Origin: Burkholderiales bacterium
Lineage (GTDB): Bacteria > Pseudomonadota > Gammaproteobacteria > Burkholderiales > Burkholderiaceae_C
Assembly: GCA_013044035.1 (NCBI GenBank)
Contig: JABEVE010000029.1
Location: forward strand, 88,689-152,688
Length of the DNA stretch: 64,000 nt
Direction: 5' to 3'
Shown here: positions 30,067 through 38,008 of the stretch, piece by piece
Position numbering within the stretch: the stretch's first letter is position 1
Layout of the letters: each line of letters starts with the position of its first letter
The notes under the pieces: generated by a model
What the model was told of the DNA's origin: nothing
Seen by the model: the letters and a program-made list of their open reading frames with translations, nothing else
Databases searched by the model: none
Translations under genes and position numbers: made by a program

Positions 30067-31001
30067 AAATCACAACAGCACAATGGATCGTGATGGCCGC
30101 AGGTGTGGTCGCGCTGGCGTTGTTGCCGCTCGGCCTCAAGGGCTACGGTGTCTACCTGCTGTCCCTCTGGTGCGTGTACGTCATGGCCAACTTCGGGCTC
30201 AATCTGGTTGTCGGCTATGCCGGATTGATGTCGCTGTGTCAGGCGGCGTTCCTCGGCATCGGCGCGTATACCGCAGGCATCCTGATGAACATGGGGTTCT
30301 CCTTCTGGGTCGTGGTGCCCGTGGCGGCGCTGAACTGCTTCCTGCTGGGACTGCTGATCGGCTTCCCGGCGCTGCGCGTGCAGCACCACTACCTGGCGTT
30401 CGCGACCCTCGGGTTCAACGTACTGGTGTCCCTGTTCATGCGCAACGAACAGTGGCTCACGGGCGGCCCGTTCGGCATCGCCAACGTGCCGCGTCCTTCG
30501 GTGTTCGGCCACGTGCTCAACGGTTCGGTGCCGTTCTACTACCTGATCCTTGCCAGCACCGTGGTGCTGGCCGCCCTGATGGCATGGCTGTTGCGGTCGC
30601 CGTGGGGGCGCGCGTTCACCGCGCTGCGCGACAACCCGATCCGCGCCGAGAGCCTGGGGGTCAACATCACGCTCTACACATTGCTGGCGTTCGCCATTGG
30701 TGCGGTTTTCGCCGGTGTGGCTGGCACGTTCTACGCCACGCTGGTGCAGTTCATCGACCCGATCCCCTTCTCCTACTCGGCATCGCTGATGCTGCTTCTG
30801 GCCGTGATTGCGGGGGGTTCCGGGCGCTTCTTCGGACCGGTGGTCGGCGCCGCGATTGTGGTGCTGCTTCCAGAATGGCTGCGCTTCGCCCAGGACTGGT
30901 ATTTGGTGATCTTCGGCTTCGCGATCGTCGCGCTGATGATCTGGTTGCCCGGCGGCTTACTGGCCCTGCCCGAGCGTTTGGGATTTGGAGACAAGGCATG
31001 A
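30063..31001 (+). CDS. livM: Branched-chain amino-acid-type ABC transporter permease LivM
   Basis: A 312-residue permease with ten hydrophobic segments. Typical LivM blocks are NFGLNLVVGYAGLMSLCQAAFLGIGAYTAGIL, ALRVQHHYLAFATLGFNVL, GRAFTALRDNPIRAESLGVN and the C-terminal LPGGLLALPERLG. The ATG at 30063 overlaps the livH stop (ATGA). A longer upstream frame is an artefact of livH coding sequence. It pairs with LivH to form the membrane channel. Confidence 0.92.
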   Translation: MKITTAQWIVMAAGVVALALLPLGLKGYGVYLLSLWCVYVMANFGLNLVVGYAGLMSLCQAAFLGIGAYTAGILMNMGFSFWVVVPVAALNCFLLGLLIGFPALRVQHHYLAFATLGFNVLVSLFMRNEQWLTGGPFGIANVPRPSVFGHVLNGSVPFYYLILASTVVLAALMAWLLRSPWGRAFTALRDNPIRAESLGVNITLYTLLAFAIGAVFAGVAGTFYATLVQFIDPIPFSYSASLMLLLAVIAGGSGRFFGPVVGAAIVVLLPEWLRFAQDWYLVIFGFAIVALMIWLPGGLLALPERLGFGDKA

Positions 31002-31753
31002 GTAACAGCGCCCATTCCTCGCTTTGCGTGCACGAGTTGCGCAAGCACTACGGCACCATCAAGGCGGTCGACGGCGTGAGCTTCAACGTCGGCCTCAGCG
31101 AGATCGTCGGCATGATCGGGCCCAACGGGTGCGGCAAGACCACGCTGTTCAATTCCATCCTGGGGCAAATCGTGCCGACGTCGGGTTCGGTGTCGTATTG
31201 CGAGGAACCGATCACCGGCAAGTCGCCGCTGGAGCTGTCGCGCCGCGGCATCGGTCGCACCTTTCAGAGCCTTCAGGTCTTCGGGAATCTCTCGGTGCGC
31301 GACAACCTGATCATTGCCGGCCAGGAGTTCGTCGGCACGATGGCCAAGCGTCTGTGGATGCGCCCCGACGCCGGACTGGGAGCACGGGCCGATGAGATGA
31401 TCGAGCTGTTCCACCTGCAGAAGGTCGCGCACAAGTATGCGGGCAGCCTGGCCTACGGCCAGCAGAAACTCATCGATGTGGCCATGGCCTTCATGCCTGC
31501 GCCACGCCTTGTGCTGCTGGATGAACCCTGCGCCGGGATCAACGCCAGCATGGTCGACGAACTGCGCGAGATCCTCAAGACCCTGAACCGCACGCATGGC
31601 GGCAGCTACGTCGTGATCGAGCACAACATGGAATTCATCATGAAGCTGTGCCCCCACATCATCTGCATGCTGGAAGGTCGGGTCCTGGCCGAAGGAACGC
31701 CCGACGAGATCAGGTCGAACAAGCAAGTCCTGGAGGCCTATCTTGGGAACTGA
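30998..31753 (+). CDS. livG: ABC transporter ATP-binding protein LivG
   Basis: The 251-residue ATPase has Walker A (GPNGCGKTT), Walker B (LVLLDEPCAGI), an H-loop His in VIEHNMEF and the LivG-specific RRGIGRTFQSLQVF block. The signature segment reads LAYGQQKLIDVAMA, a usual variant of LSGGQ in LivG. The ATG at 30998 overlaps the livM stop by 4 bases. It energises the LivHM channel. Confidence 0.92.
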   Translation: MSNSAHSSLCVHELRKHYGTIKAVDGVSFNVGLSEIVGMIGPNGCGKTTLFNSILGQIVPTSGSVSYCEEPITGKSPLELSRRGIGRTFQSLQVFGNLSVRDNLIIAGQEFVGTMAKRLWMRPDAGLGARADEMIELFHLQKVAHKYAGSLAYGQQKLIDVAMAFMPAPRLVLLDEPCAGINASMVDELREILKTLNRTHGGSYVVIEHNMEFIMKLCPHIICMLEGRVLAEGTPDEIRSNKQVLEAYLGN

Positions 31754-32477
31754 AGCGTTGATCGAGTTCGACCTTGTCGAAGCCGGATATGGCACGCTGA
31801 CTATCCTCCAGAAGGCCAGCTTGAGCGTCCGCGAGGGCCTGATCACCCTGCTCACCGGGGCCAACGGCGCCGGCAAGTCGACCGCGCTCAAGGCGCTGTT
31901 CGGCGTCATCCGCCCAACCTCCGGCGACATCCGTCTGGGCGGCAAGTCGATCGTTGGCCACTCGCCGCGCAAGATGATCGACCTCGGCATGGCCTATGTG
32001 CCGCAGGACCGCAGCCTGTTTCCGAGCCTGAGTGTCTTCCACAATCTCGAACTCGGCGGAATCATGCTGCCGCGCAAGCTGATCCGCCCGCGCATCGAGG
32101 AGGTGCTTGAGCGCTTCCCGCGACTGCGCGAGCGAGTCAACAGCCAGGCCTCCACGCTCTCCGGTGGCGAGCGTAAACAACTGGAGATCGCCCGTGCTCT
32201 GTTGCTGCGCCCGAGCATCCTGTTGATCGACGAGCCGTCGATCGGCCTGTCGCCGAAAATCGTCGGCGAAGTCTTCGATTTGCTGGGCAAACTGGCTACC
32301 GACGGCAAGACCATCCTGCTCGTGGAACAGAACGTGCGCAGTGCGCTGAAGGTGGCGCACCACGTCTACGGCATGGAAATTGGACGCATCGTCATCGACA
32401 TGCCGGCTGACCGCGTCATGGACGACCCTGCGTTCACACGCCTTCTGCTCGGCGGCCATGTCCCCGAGGCGGCCTGA
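31743..32477 (+). CDS. livF: ABC transporter ATP-binding protein LivF
   Basis: A 244-residue ATPase with Walker A (GANGAGKST), signature LSGGERKQ, Walker B (ILLIDEPSIGL) and H-loop-equivalent LVEQNVRSAL, all typical of LivF. The start is a TTG at 31743, supported by a GGAGG seven bases upstream; it overlaps the end of livG by 11 bases. It is the last gene of livHMGF; after it come about 290 bases before the VOC gene. Confidence 0.9.
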   Translation: MGTEALIEFDLVEAGYGTLTILQKASLSVREGLITLLTGANGAGKSTALKALFGVIRPTSGDIRLGGKSIVGHSPRKMIDLGMAYVPQDRSLFPSLSVFHNLELGGIMLPRKLIRPRIEEVLERFPRLRERVNSQASTLSGGERKQLEIARALLLRPSILLIDEPSIGLSPKIVGEVFDLLGKLATDGKTILLVEQNVRSALKVAHHVYGMEIGRIVIDMPADRVMDDPAFTRLLLGGHVPEAA

Positions 32478-32689
32478 GCCGGGTGCAGCGTTGCGCGACA
32501 GCACCAGGCCGCTGCCCGCCCATGCGCCATCGGCCAAGCGGTGTGCGTGTGCAGACTCAGCTCGAGAACATGATCTTGTCGCAGCCGGACGCAGCCTTCA
32601 GGACGAGGCCCGACGTCGAGCAATTGGTTGAACCGGCTTCGCGACGCTCGACGTCGGCAGGCTCCGCCTGCGTGGCGTAGCCCTAAAAT

Positions 32690-32701
32690 TCGAGCGCTCG
32701 A
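32690..32701. repeat. 12-bp palindrome upstream of the VOC gene
   Basis: TCGAGCGCTCGA is a perfect palindrome 70 bases before the VOC protein start, in the 294-base gap after livF. It could be an operator for the VOC/TIM-barrel pair. It differs from the ATTGCGCG boxes near iclR, so a different regulator would be needed. Low certainty. Confidence 0.3.
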
Positions 32702-32771
32702 GACGACCGGATGACCACGCGGCATCCGCCGCGAACCGGACACATTGCGTGAACCTCACGAGGACAATCAG

Positions 32772-33635
32772 ATGTCAGGATCGATCGATCATGCAGCAGG
32801 CAGTAGCGCAAACGTTCTCGGCATGGATGGGCTGGAGTTCGTGGAGTATGCGACGGCGAACCCGGAAGCGTTCGGCGCCATCCTGGAAAACATCGGCTTC
32901 GTTCTGGTCGCTCGACATCGATCGCGACGTGTGTTTCTGTACCGGCAGGGGACCATGAATATCGTGGTCGACGCAGACCCGGATGTCATCGCCAGCAGCA
33001 CCTTGCAACCCGACGACGTTGCATTGAGTGCGCTGGCATTCCGCGTCGCCGACGCTCGCAATGCCTATCAGCGCCTGGTCGCAAACGGGGCCTGGCCTAT
33101 TCCGAGTCGGGCCGAAGCGATGGAGTTGAACATCCCAGGCGTGCACGGCGTCGGCGACTCCATCCTGTACCTCGTCGATCGCTACCACGACATCTCCTTC
33201 TACGACGTTGACTTCAACTTCGAGCCCAATGTCGACCGCAATCCACCAGTGCAGCATGGACTGGAGTTCCGCGGTGTCGTGCAAACTGCCGACACCCGGC
33301 GCACGGACGTCTGGTTCGACTTCTACGGCCAGCTGTTCGGCTTCACGCCGACGACCACGAACAGCGACGACTCCTACGGCGCGGTGCTGTCGAGCCCCTG
33401 CGGCAAGTTCGAGGTGGAATTGCTTGAACTGCCCGAGGACTTCGCGCGCGACCCGCATTGGGATGAGGCATTCACCCGCCTCGTGTTCAGCACAACGGAC
33501 CTGGCCGCAACCGTCGCGTCCCTGCGCAGCAAGGGCTTCGAGTTCGACTCGCGCAGCACGACGACTGCTGCGCTCACGCGCAGCGTGCGTGGCGGAGCGC
33601 AGTTCGGGTTCGTGAACCGGGATCGCCAGCGATGA
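32772..33635 (+). CDS. VOC (HPPD-like) protein, QuiC C-terminal-domain homologue
   Basis: The 287-residue protein has two VOC half-modules. The first (GLEFVEYATANPEAFGAILENIGFVLVARHRSRRVFLYRQG) and the second (HGLEFRGVVQTADTRRTDVWFDFYGQLFGF) resemble the HPPD-like C-terminal domain of bifunctional 3-dehydroshikimate dehydratases (QuiC). The positions expected to hold metal-binding His appear changed: FRG (167-168) instead of IDH, and TRLVF (R236) instead of QHIAF. The start at 32772 has a GAGGA nine bases upstream. It overlaps the next gene by 4 bases, and that gene resembles the other half of QuiC. Confidence 0.7.
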   Translation: MSGSIDHAAGSSANVLGMDGLEFVEYATANPEAFGAILENIGFVLVARHRSRRVFLYRQGTMNIVVDADPDVIASSTLQPDDVALSALAFRVADARNAYQRLVANGAWPIPSRAEAMELNIPGVHGVGDSILYLVDRYHDISFYDVDFNFEPNVDRNPPVQHGLEFRGVVQTADTRRTDVWFDFYGQLFGFTPTTTNSDDSYGAVLSSPCGKFEVELLELPEDFARDPHWDEAFTRLVFSTTDLAATVASLRSKGFEFDSRSTTTAALTRSVRGGAQFGFVNRDRQR

Positions 33636-34510
33636 TCCAGAGCAATTTCAGTCTCGATCCAGCCTCACTTCCAGGGTCGCTCCTGGTCAAGCTGCAGCAG
33701 GTGCGCGCGGCAGGTTTCGACCAGATCATGCTCTGGGGCAGCGATTTGGCCAACCATCCAGGCGGCTACGACGAGGCGGTCCGTCTGGTACGCGCCAGCG
33801 CATTGCGCATCACGGGCATGCAACTGCTGCGCGACTACGAGGGACGCAGTCCGGCACGGCACCAGTACAAGCTCGACATCGCCAAGGAAACACTGAAGCT
33901 TTGCAAGGCCGTCGGCGCGCCGATGCTCGTGGTGACGTCGAGCACCGAGGAGCCCGCACCGGATGCGCAGAGCGACCTGCACGACCTGCGCAAACTGGCG
34001 AACCTGGGCGTTCCCTTCAACGTGCGCATCGGCTACAAGGCCGTGCCATGGGCCCACAGCGTGCGCAGCGCTAGCGATGCCTGGTCCGTGGTCGCCGACG
34101 TCGACCACGAAAATTTCCACCTGGTGCTCGACACGCTGCACATGCTGATGACTGACGCGGACCTGTCGCTTCTCGACGACGTCGATCCGAACCGCATCGC
34201 GCTGGTGCAACTGGCCGACTTCAGCGAGGCTGCCATGGTTACTGATCCCGACCGCAGGGCTGCGGCGAATCACAGCCGCGTCTTCCCGGGTGACGGCGGC
34301 CACAGCACCCGGCTGACCGAGATGGTCAGGGCCATCGACCGCATCGGCTACCGCGGCGACTACAGCTTCCTGGTGATGAACGACGACTACCGGCAGTTGC
34401 CGGCGTCTGTCGTCACCGACCACGCCAGACGCTCGGCCAGCTGGCTGACCAACCAGGTTCTGAGGCGCGCGCTGCAACCACGACTGCCGCCGTCCTTGCG
34501 CGACGCCTGA
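33632..34510 (+). CDS. TIM-barrel protein, QuiC N-terminal-domain homologue with altered metal site
   Basis: A 292-residue xylose-isomerase-like TIM barrel. The segment from VRIGYKAVPW through VLDTLHML, LVQLAD and FPGDGG to MNDDYRQLP parallels the dehydratase domain of 3-dehydroshikimate dehydratase. In that family, as I recall it, the ligand positions read YEA, LDS-H, Q and LEIFND. Here D167, H170 and Q193 remain but the two Glu are K136 and L247. It is coupled to the VOC gene by a 4-base overlap. It may be inactive as a dehydratase or have a new role. Confidence 0.7.
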   Translation: MIQSNFSLDPASLPGSLLVKLQQVRAAGFDQIMLWGSDLANHPGGYDEAVRLVRASALRITGMQLLRDYEGRSPARHQYKLDIAKETLKLCKAVGAPMLVVTSSTEEPAPDAQSDLHDLRKLANLGVPFNVRIGYKAVPWAHSVRSASDAWSVVADVDHENFHLVLDTLHMLMTDADLSLLDDVDPNRIALVQLADFSEAAMVTDPDRRAAANHSRVFPGDGGHSTRLTEMVRAIDRIGYRGDYSFLVMNDDYRQLPASVVTDHARRSASWLTNQVLRRALQPRLPPSLRDA

Positions 34511-35608
34511 GACGATCACTGGGCTTGCACCGCCGAAGTCGTCGGCGATGGACGACCGGCGCGATCACGCGCCCCCGAAGAGCGGCGCGCCAATGGCAGC
34601 AGGCAACCCAAGGGAGCGGCACAGCCCTCAGCGCCCATTTTGTCACCCCTGTTTTCGGCTGCTGAGCACATGACACTGCCCCCCGTGGTGTCAGTGCACA
34701 CAGGCCAAGCGCCTGTTTTGCCCGCCGCTGGCTGGGCAAGGGGCATGCGCTCCAAATCACGCTTGAGGCCGCGTCCGCGTTCAACGGCGCTGACGCATTG
34801 GCATCGACCCGTTCCTCTGGCCGACCGCGTCGCCGGCATGGATGCGTTCGCCCGGAGTCGATCGAGGTGCCGTGCTCATGGCGCTCAAGAACACGGGCGG
34901 CAACCTGGTCAAGGCCAGCCGGAGGCAGGAAATGTCACGCAACTCCGCGCGAGTGGGGCACGCTTCAGCCGGTCGAGCCCAGTTCCCGACCGCTCCTGCC
35001 TTCAAATGCTGCGCGCAAGCTGGACATCCTCGCCCGATATGCGCGCACTGCGTGCTTTCGCGTGTTGAGGGCATCCGCCGCACTGCTTAGCATGATTTCA
35101 CCCATCGAGATGGATTCAGATCGCACCGATTCGCCGTGACCCGCTTCATGCCAGATGCCATTTCAGCCCTGCTGCGGCCGCCGAAGGATGCCGGCCCGAT
35201 TGCCAACCCACGGCACGGGGTATTGCGAACGACCGCGGTCACTGTGCGCTCCGCGCGGATTGCGGCACGTTCCAAGTTGCTGATGCTGCCCGAACGTGTC
35301 GGCGCCCTGACGTGGTGCAGCGCCGCGAGGGCGCAACGCAGCCCGCGCCCAGGTGCGCAACGTCCACAGCGACGCGCGGGCGAGCGGCTGCCTGCGACGG
35401 GTTCGTCGTGCCCGACGGCCCGGTGGCGCTGCTCCGGGCCGGTGACAGCGCTCCCGGGCATGCGATCGACGGCGTGCCGCGTGGCTGCGCCGAAGCAAAG
35501 CTGGCGGCAGCGTTGTGGTCTCGGGCTGTTTGACATCGACTCGGCACACAAACGCCCGCTCTGAGACCTTCGCAGGCATCAGTCTCCCATTTCCCTGAGG
35601 ACACCATC
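34511..35608. other. 1.1-kb stretch without an intact gene, containing relic sequence
   Basis: No intact gene is supported in this gap between the TIM-barrel and AroE-like genes. Frames on both strands are Arg/Ala/Cys-rich. A recognisable remnant of a Fis-type helix-turn-helix lies at 34866-34955. Base composition stays GC-rich, so this looks like an eroded former coding region rather than a regulatory spacer. Confidence 0.5.
34842..34960 (+). pseudogene. Relic of a Fis-type helix-turn-helix (sigma54 activator C-terminus)
   Basis: In one frame the DNA reads VLMALKNTGGNLVKASRRQEMSRNSA over 34872-34949. This matches the usual pattern AL..TGGN...AAR.LGISRNTLYR at the end of sigma54-dependent activators and Fis. 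The upstream AAA+ domain is missing and the helix-turn-helix runs into unrelated sequence. I read it as the decayed end of a former enhancer-binding regulator of this region. Confidence 0.4.
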
Positions 35609-36442
35609 GTGATCAACGGAGCAACCCAGCTCATCGCCCACATCGGGTATCCGACCGAGGCATTCCGCGCGCCAATGATCTACAACCCCTGGTTTGCCAG
35701 CAAGACGATCAACGCCGTTGTGGTGCCGATGGGTGTCAAGGCCGAGGACTACACAGCGACCTTCGAGTCCATCTTCCGCCTGACCAATCTGCGCGGCGCG
35801 CTGATCACCATGCCGCACAAGGTCGCGACGCTGCCACTGGTCGACTCGCTGTCGGTGAGCGCGCGCATCGCCGGTGCTTGCAATGCAGTCGCTCGGCTGC
35901 CCGACGGCTCGCTGGCGGGAGACCAGTTCGACGGCATCGGCTTCGTTCGTGCAGCCCAGCGCAAAGGGCTGCATCTCGCCGGCATGCGCGTATTGATCGC
36001 GGGTTGCGGCGGGGTGGGCTCACCGATCGCGGCCGCGCTGGCCGCCGCCGGCATTGCCGAGATTCAGCTCTACGACATCGATGCGCCGAGTTGCAAGCAG
36101 TTGGCGCAGCGCCTTCGCGATCACTACCCGAACCTGCGCGTGTCGATAGGCTCGAACGATCCCGACGGCTTCGATTTGGTCTGCAACGCCACCCCCCTGG
36201 GCATGCGTGACGATGATCCGCTCCCATTCGACATCTCGCGGCTGGCGCCGACGACCTTTGTCGGCGAGGTCGTGATGAAGCGAGAAATCACGCCGTTGCT
36301 TGCGGCTGCGCGCAGCCGGGGGTGCCCATTTCAGGTCGGCACCGACATGCTGTTCGAAATGATTCCAGCCTATCTGGAGTTCTTCGGTTACCCGGCTGCA
36401 ACAGCCGAGGAACTCCGCGCTGCTGCGCGATTGCGTGATTGA
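35609..36442 (+). CDS. AroE-like oxidoreductase lacking the shikimate-binding serines (AroE-like 2)
   Basis: A 277-residue member of the shikimate dehydrogenase family. The catalytic Lys (K71, LITMPHK) and Asp (D108, GDQFDGIGF) are kept. The Ser-x-Ser substrate motif is replaced by F19-R20-A21 (GYPTEAFRAPMIYN), and the late Gln by Glu (DMLFEMIPAY). The dinucleotide site is AGCGGVGSP followed by LYDID (D156/D158), which points to NAD+ rather than NADP+. The GTG start has GAGGA about eight bases upstream. It probably oxidises a related but not identical cyclitol acid. Confidence 0.8.
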   Translation: MINGATQLIAHIGYPTEAFRAPMIYNPWFASKTINAVVVPMGVKAEDYTATFESIFRLTNLRGALITMPHKVATLPLVDSLSVSARIAGACNAVARLPDGSLAGDQFDGIGFVRAAQRKGLHLAGMRVLIAGCGGVGSPIAAALAAAGIAEIQLYDIDAPSCKQLAQRLRDHYPNLRVSIGSNDPDGFDLVCNATPLGMRDDDPLPFDISRLAPTTFVGEVVMKREITPLLAAARSRGCPFQVGTDMLFEMIPAYLEFFGYPAATAEELRAAARLRD

Positions 36443-36552
36443 CACCGTTCGTCTCCAGGGCAGACTGATAACCTGCCCATTTCCATGGCCCGACACCTCG
36501 GGCTATTTTTTCGCATAACGGGCGCCGAGACTCAAGCGCTCAGGGAGCCACC

Positions 36553-36972
36553 ATGACGCCACCAGAATACGGACCTCCACTTTCGCTCGCCGAGGCGAAG
36601 CACATCGCAGAAGCCGCAGAAGCGCTGGCGAGCCGTCACGGCTGGGCCATGGTCATTGCCATACTGGACAGCACGGGCCATCTGGTGGTCCTGCATAAGA
36701 TGGACCACGCGCAATACGGCAGCATTGAGCTCGCTGAGGCCAAGGCGAGAACTGCCACGCACTTCAAACGTCCGACAAAGCTGTTCGAAGACACCATCGC
36801 GCAGGGCGGCATCGGTCTGCGCCTCTTGTCGGCGCGGGAATTCTGCCTGTTCGAAGGCGGCATCCCGTTGTTGCGTGGCGGCCAATTGGTCGGCGCCATT
36901 GGCGTGTCAGGGGCGCGATCCGATCAGGATGGTCTGGTCGCACTGGCTGGCGCGGATGCCCTGCAATCCTGA
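36553..36972 (+). CDS. GlcG/HbpS-family (DUF336) protein
   Basis: A 139-residue protein with the GlcG/HbpS pattern: LSLAEAKHIAEAAEALASRHGWAMVIAILDSTGHLVVLHKMDHA, then SIELAEAKARTA, and the glycine-rich GGIPLLRGGQLVGAIGVSGA. Family members bind haem or small ligands or accompany glycolate and propanediol metabolism; the true role is mostly unknown. There is no signal peptide. It follows the AroE-like gene on the same strand after 110 bases and may be co-expressed. Confidence 0.75.
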   Translation: MTPPEYGPPLSLAEAKHIAEAAEALASRHGWAMVIAILDSTGHLVVLHKMDHAQYGSIELAEAKARTATHFKRPTKLFEDTIAQGGIGLRLLSAREFCLFEGGIPLLRGGQLVGAIGVSGARSDQDGLVALAGADALQS

Positions 36973-37401
36973 CGACACGCCCGCTCGGGACAGGCACACG
37001 GTGCTCGTCGCGCAACACGAGCCCACAGCGCGGCGACATCCGCGCGATTTTCGCGCCGAGGTGCGCGCTATCCGGTCGATTTCTTCCGCGCGCACGTCAT
37101 GAGCGTGAGCCAGGACGTTACGCTTTGAACCATGGTCAGCGTCTCCGCACGACTCCCGGCGTACCGGGAGGAAGCCGACGGAATGGGCGGTAATCGGTGC
37201 CTTTCCGTGGGCGTCGGCATGCGGACTCCCGTCGCCATGGACAGGGCAACGGCATCTGCGCAACATGTTGCGTGCCCCGAGACGCCGACGACGGCGCCTG
37301 AAGTCGACTGACCAACCAGAGCCGCCGCTCGAACGCTGGAGAAGTGCTGCACCCGCCGGGTTGAACCGAGCTGTCTTCCCATTGAATTTGTAGGCATCGC
37401 C
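36973..37401. other. Intergenic region, nothing recognised
   Basis: A 429-base gap between the GlcG-like gene and the LysR relic. Long frames exist on the minus strand, but they are the reverse of a GC-rich sequence and contain no known motif. I saw no hairpin terminator, repeat or clear promoter. Confidence 0.35.
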
Positions 37402-37909
37402 ATGAAACTGAACGCCTTGCAGGCCCTCGTCGCCGCCATTGAGGATGGCAGCTTGCGCAAAGCCGGTAAGCGCCTAGGCTATTCACAGCCCGCGCTCACC
37501 AAGATGATCCAGGACCTTGAGCTCGAACTGGCTGCGCCGCTGCTGGTGCGAAACACACGCGGCGTGATTCCCACCGTGCAGGGCAACCTGCTGCTGGAGC
37601 ACGCGCGGCGCGTCGACAAGGAAATTGTGCAAGCCACGCAGCAGATCGCCCAACTGGGAGGCCGATGCACGGCGGCCGCAGCCTCACCACGGTTCAGATC
37701 GCGCTGATGCTGCATGCTCCACCCCACGGCTGACGAACAGCTCGAGTCTGTGCGGCCGGATCAGCCGGGGCTGCGAGTCACAACCGGGCGAAGCGCAATC
37801 AGCCGCTTCACCAACTGCGCGACGCCTGCGTTGCAACCGTCCTGAACACCTCGGCCGCCGGGCACCCGATCGGTGTCGACGAGGGGCTCGGGCAGATCTT
37901 CCCGAGATG
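37402..37909 (+). pseudogene. LysR-family regulator, frameshifted remnant
   Basis: The N-terminal 85 residues are a good LysR helix-turn-helix with linker helix (LNALQALVAAIEDGSLRKAGKRLGYSQPALTKMIQDLELELAAPLLVRNTRGVIPT). The frame then drifts and stops at residue 101. Pieces of the effector domain continue in other frames, for example QPGLRVTTGRSAIS and LHQLRDACVATVLNTSAAGHPIG up to about 37909. At least two frameshifts are needed to restore a full protein. It was probably a local regulator; the intact N-terminal fragment might still bind DNA. Confidence 0.65.
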
Positions 37910-38008
37910 ATCTGGGGCCAGCGAGATGCCCTGCGATCGCCTCGCCAAGCCCAGTCGGCGACCGAATCAGTCCGGTCGCCGACGCCATGCAGACGCAGTC
38001 TGGTGTGA

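Noticed and set aside
35163..35579. Minus-strand frame in the 34.5-35.6 kb gap
   Set aside because: No domain, Arg-rich content and no ribosome-binding site.
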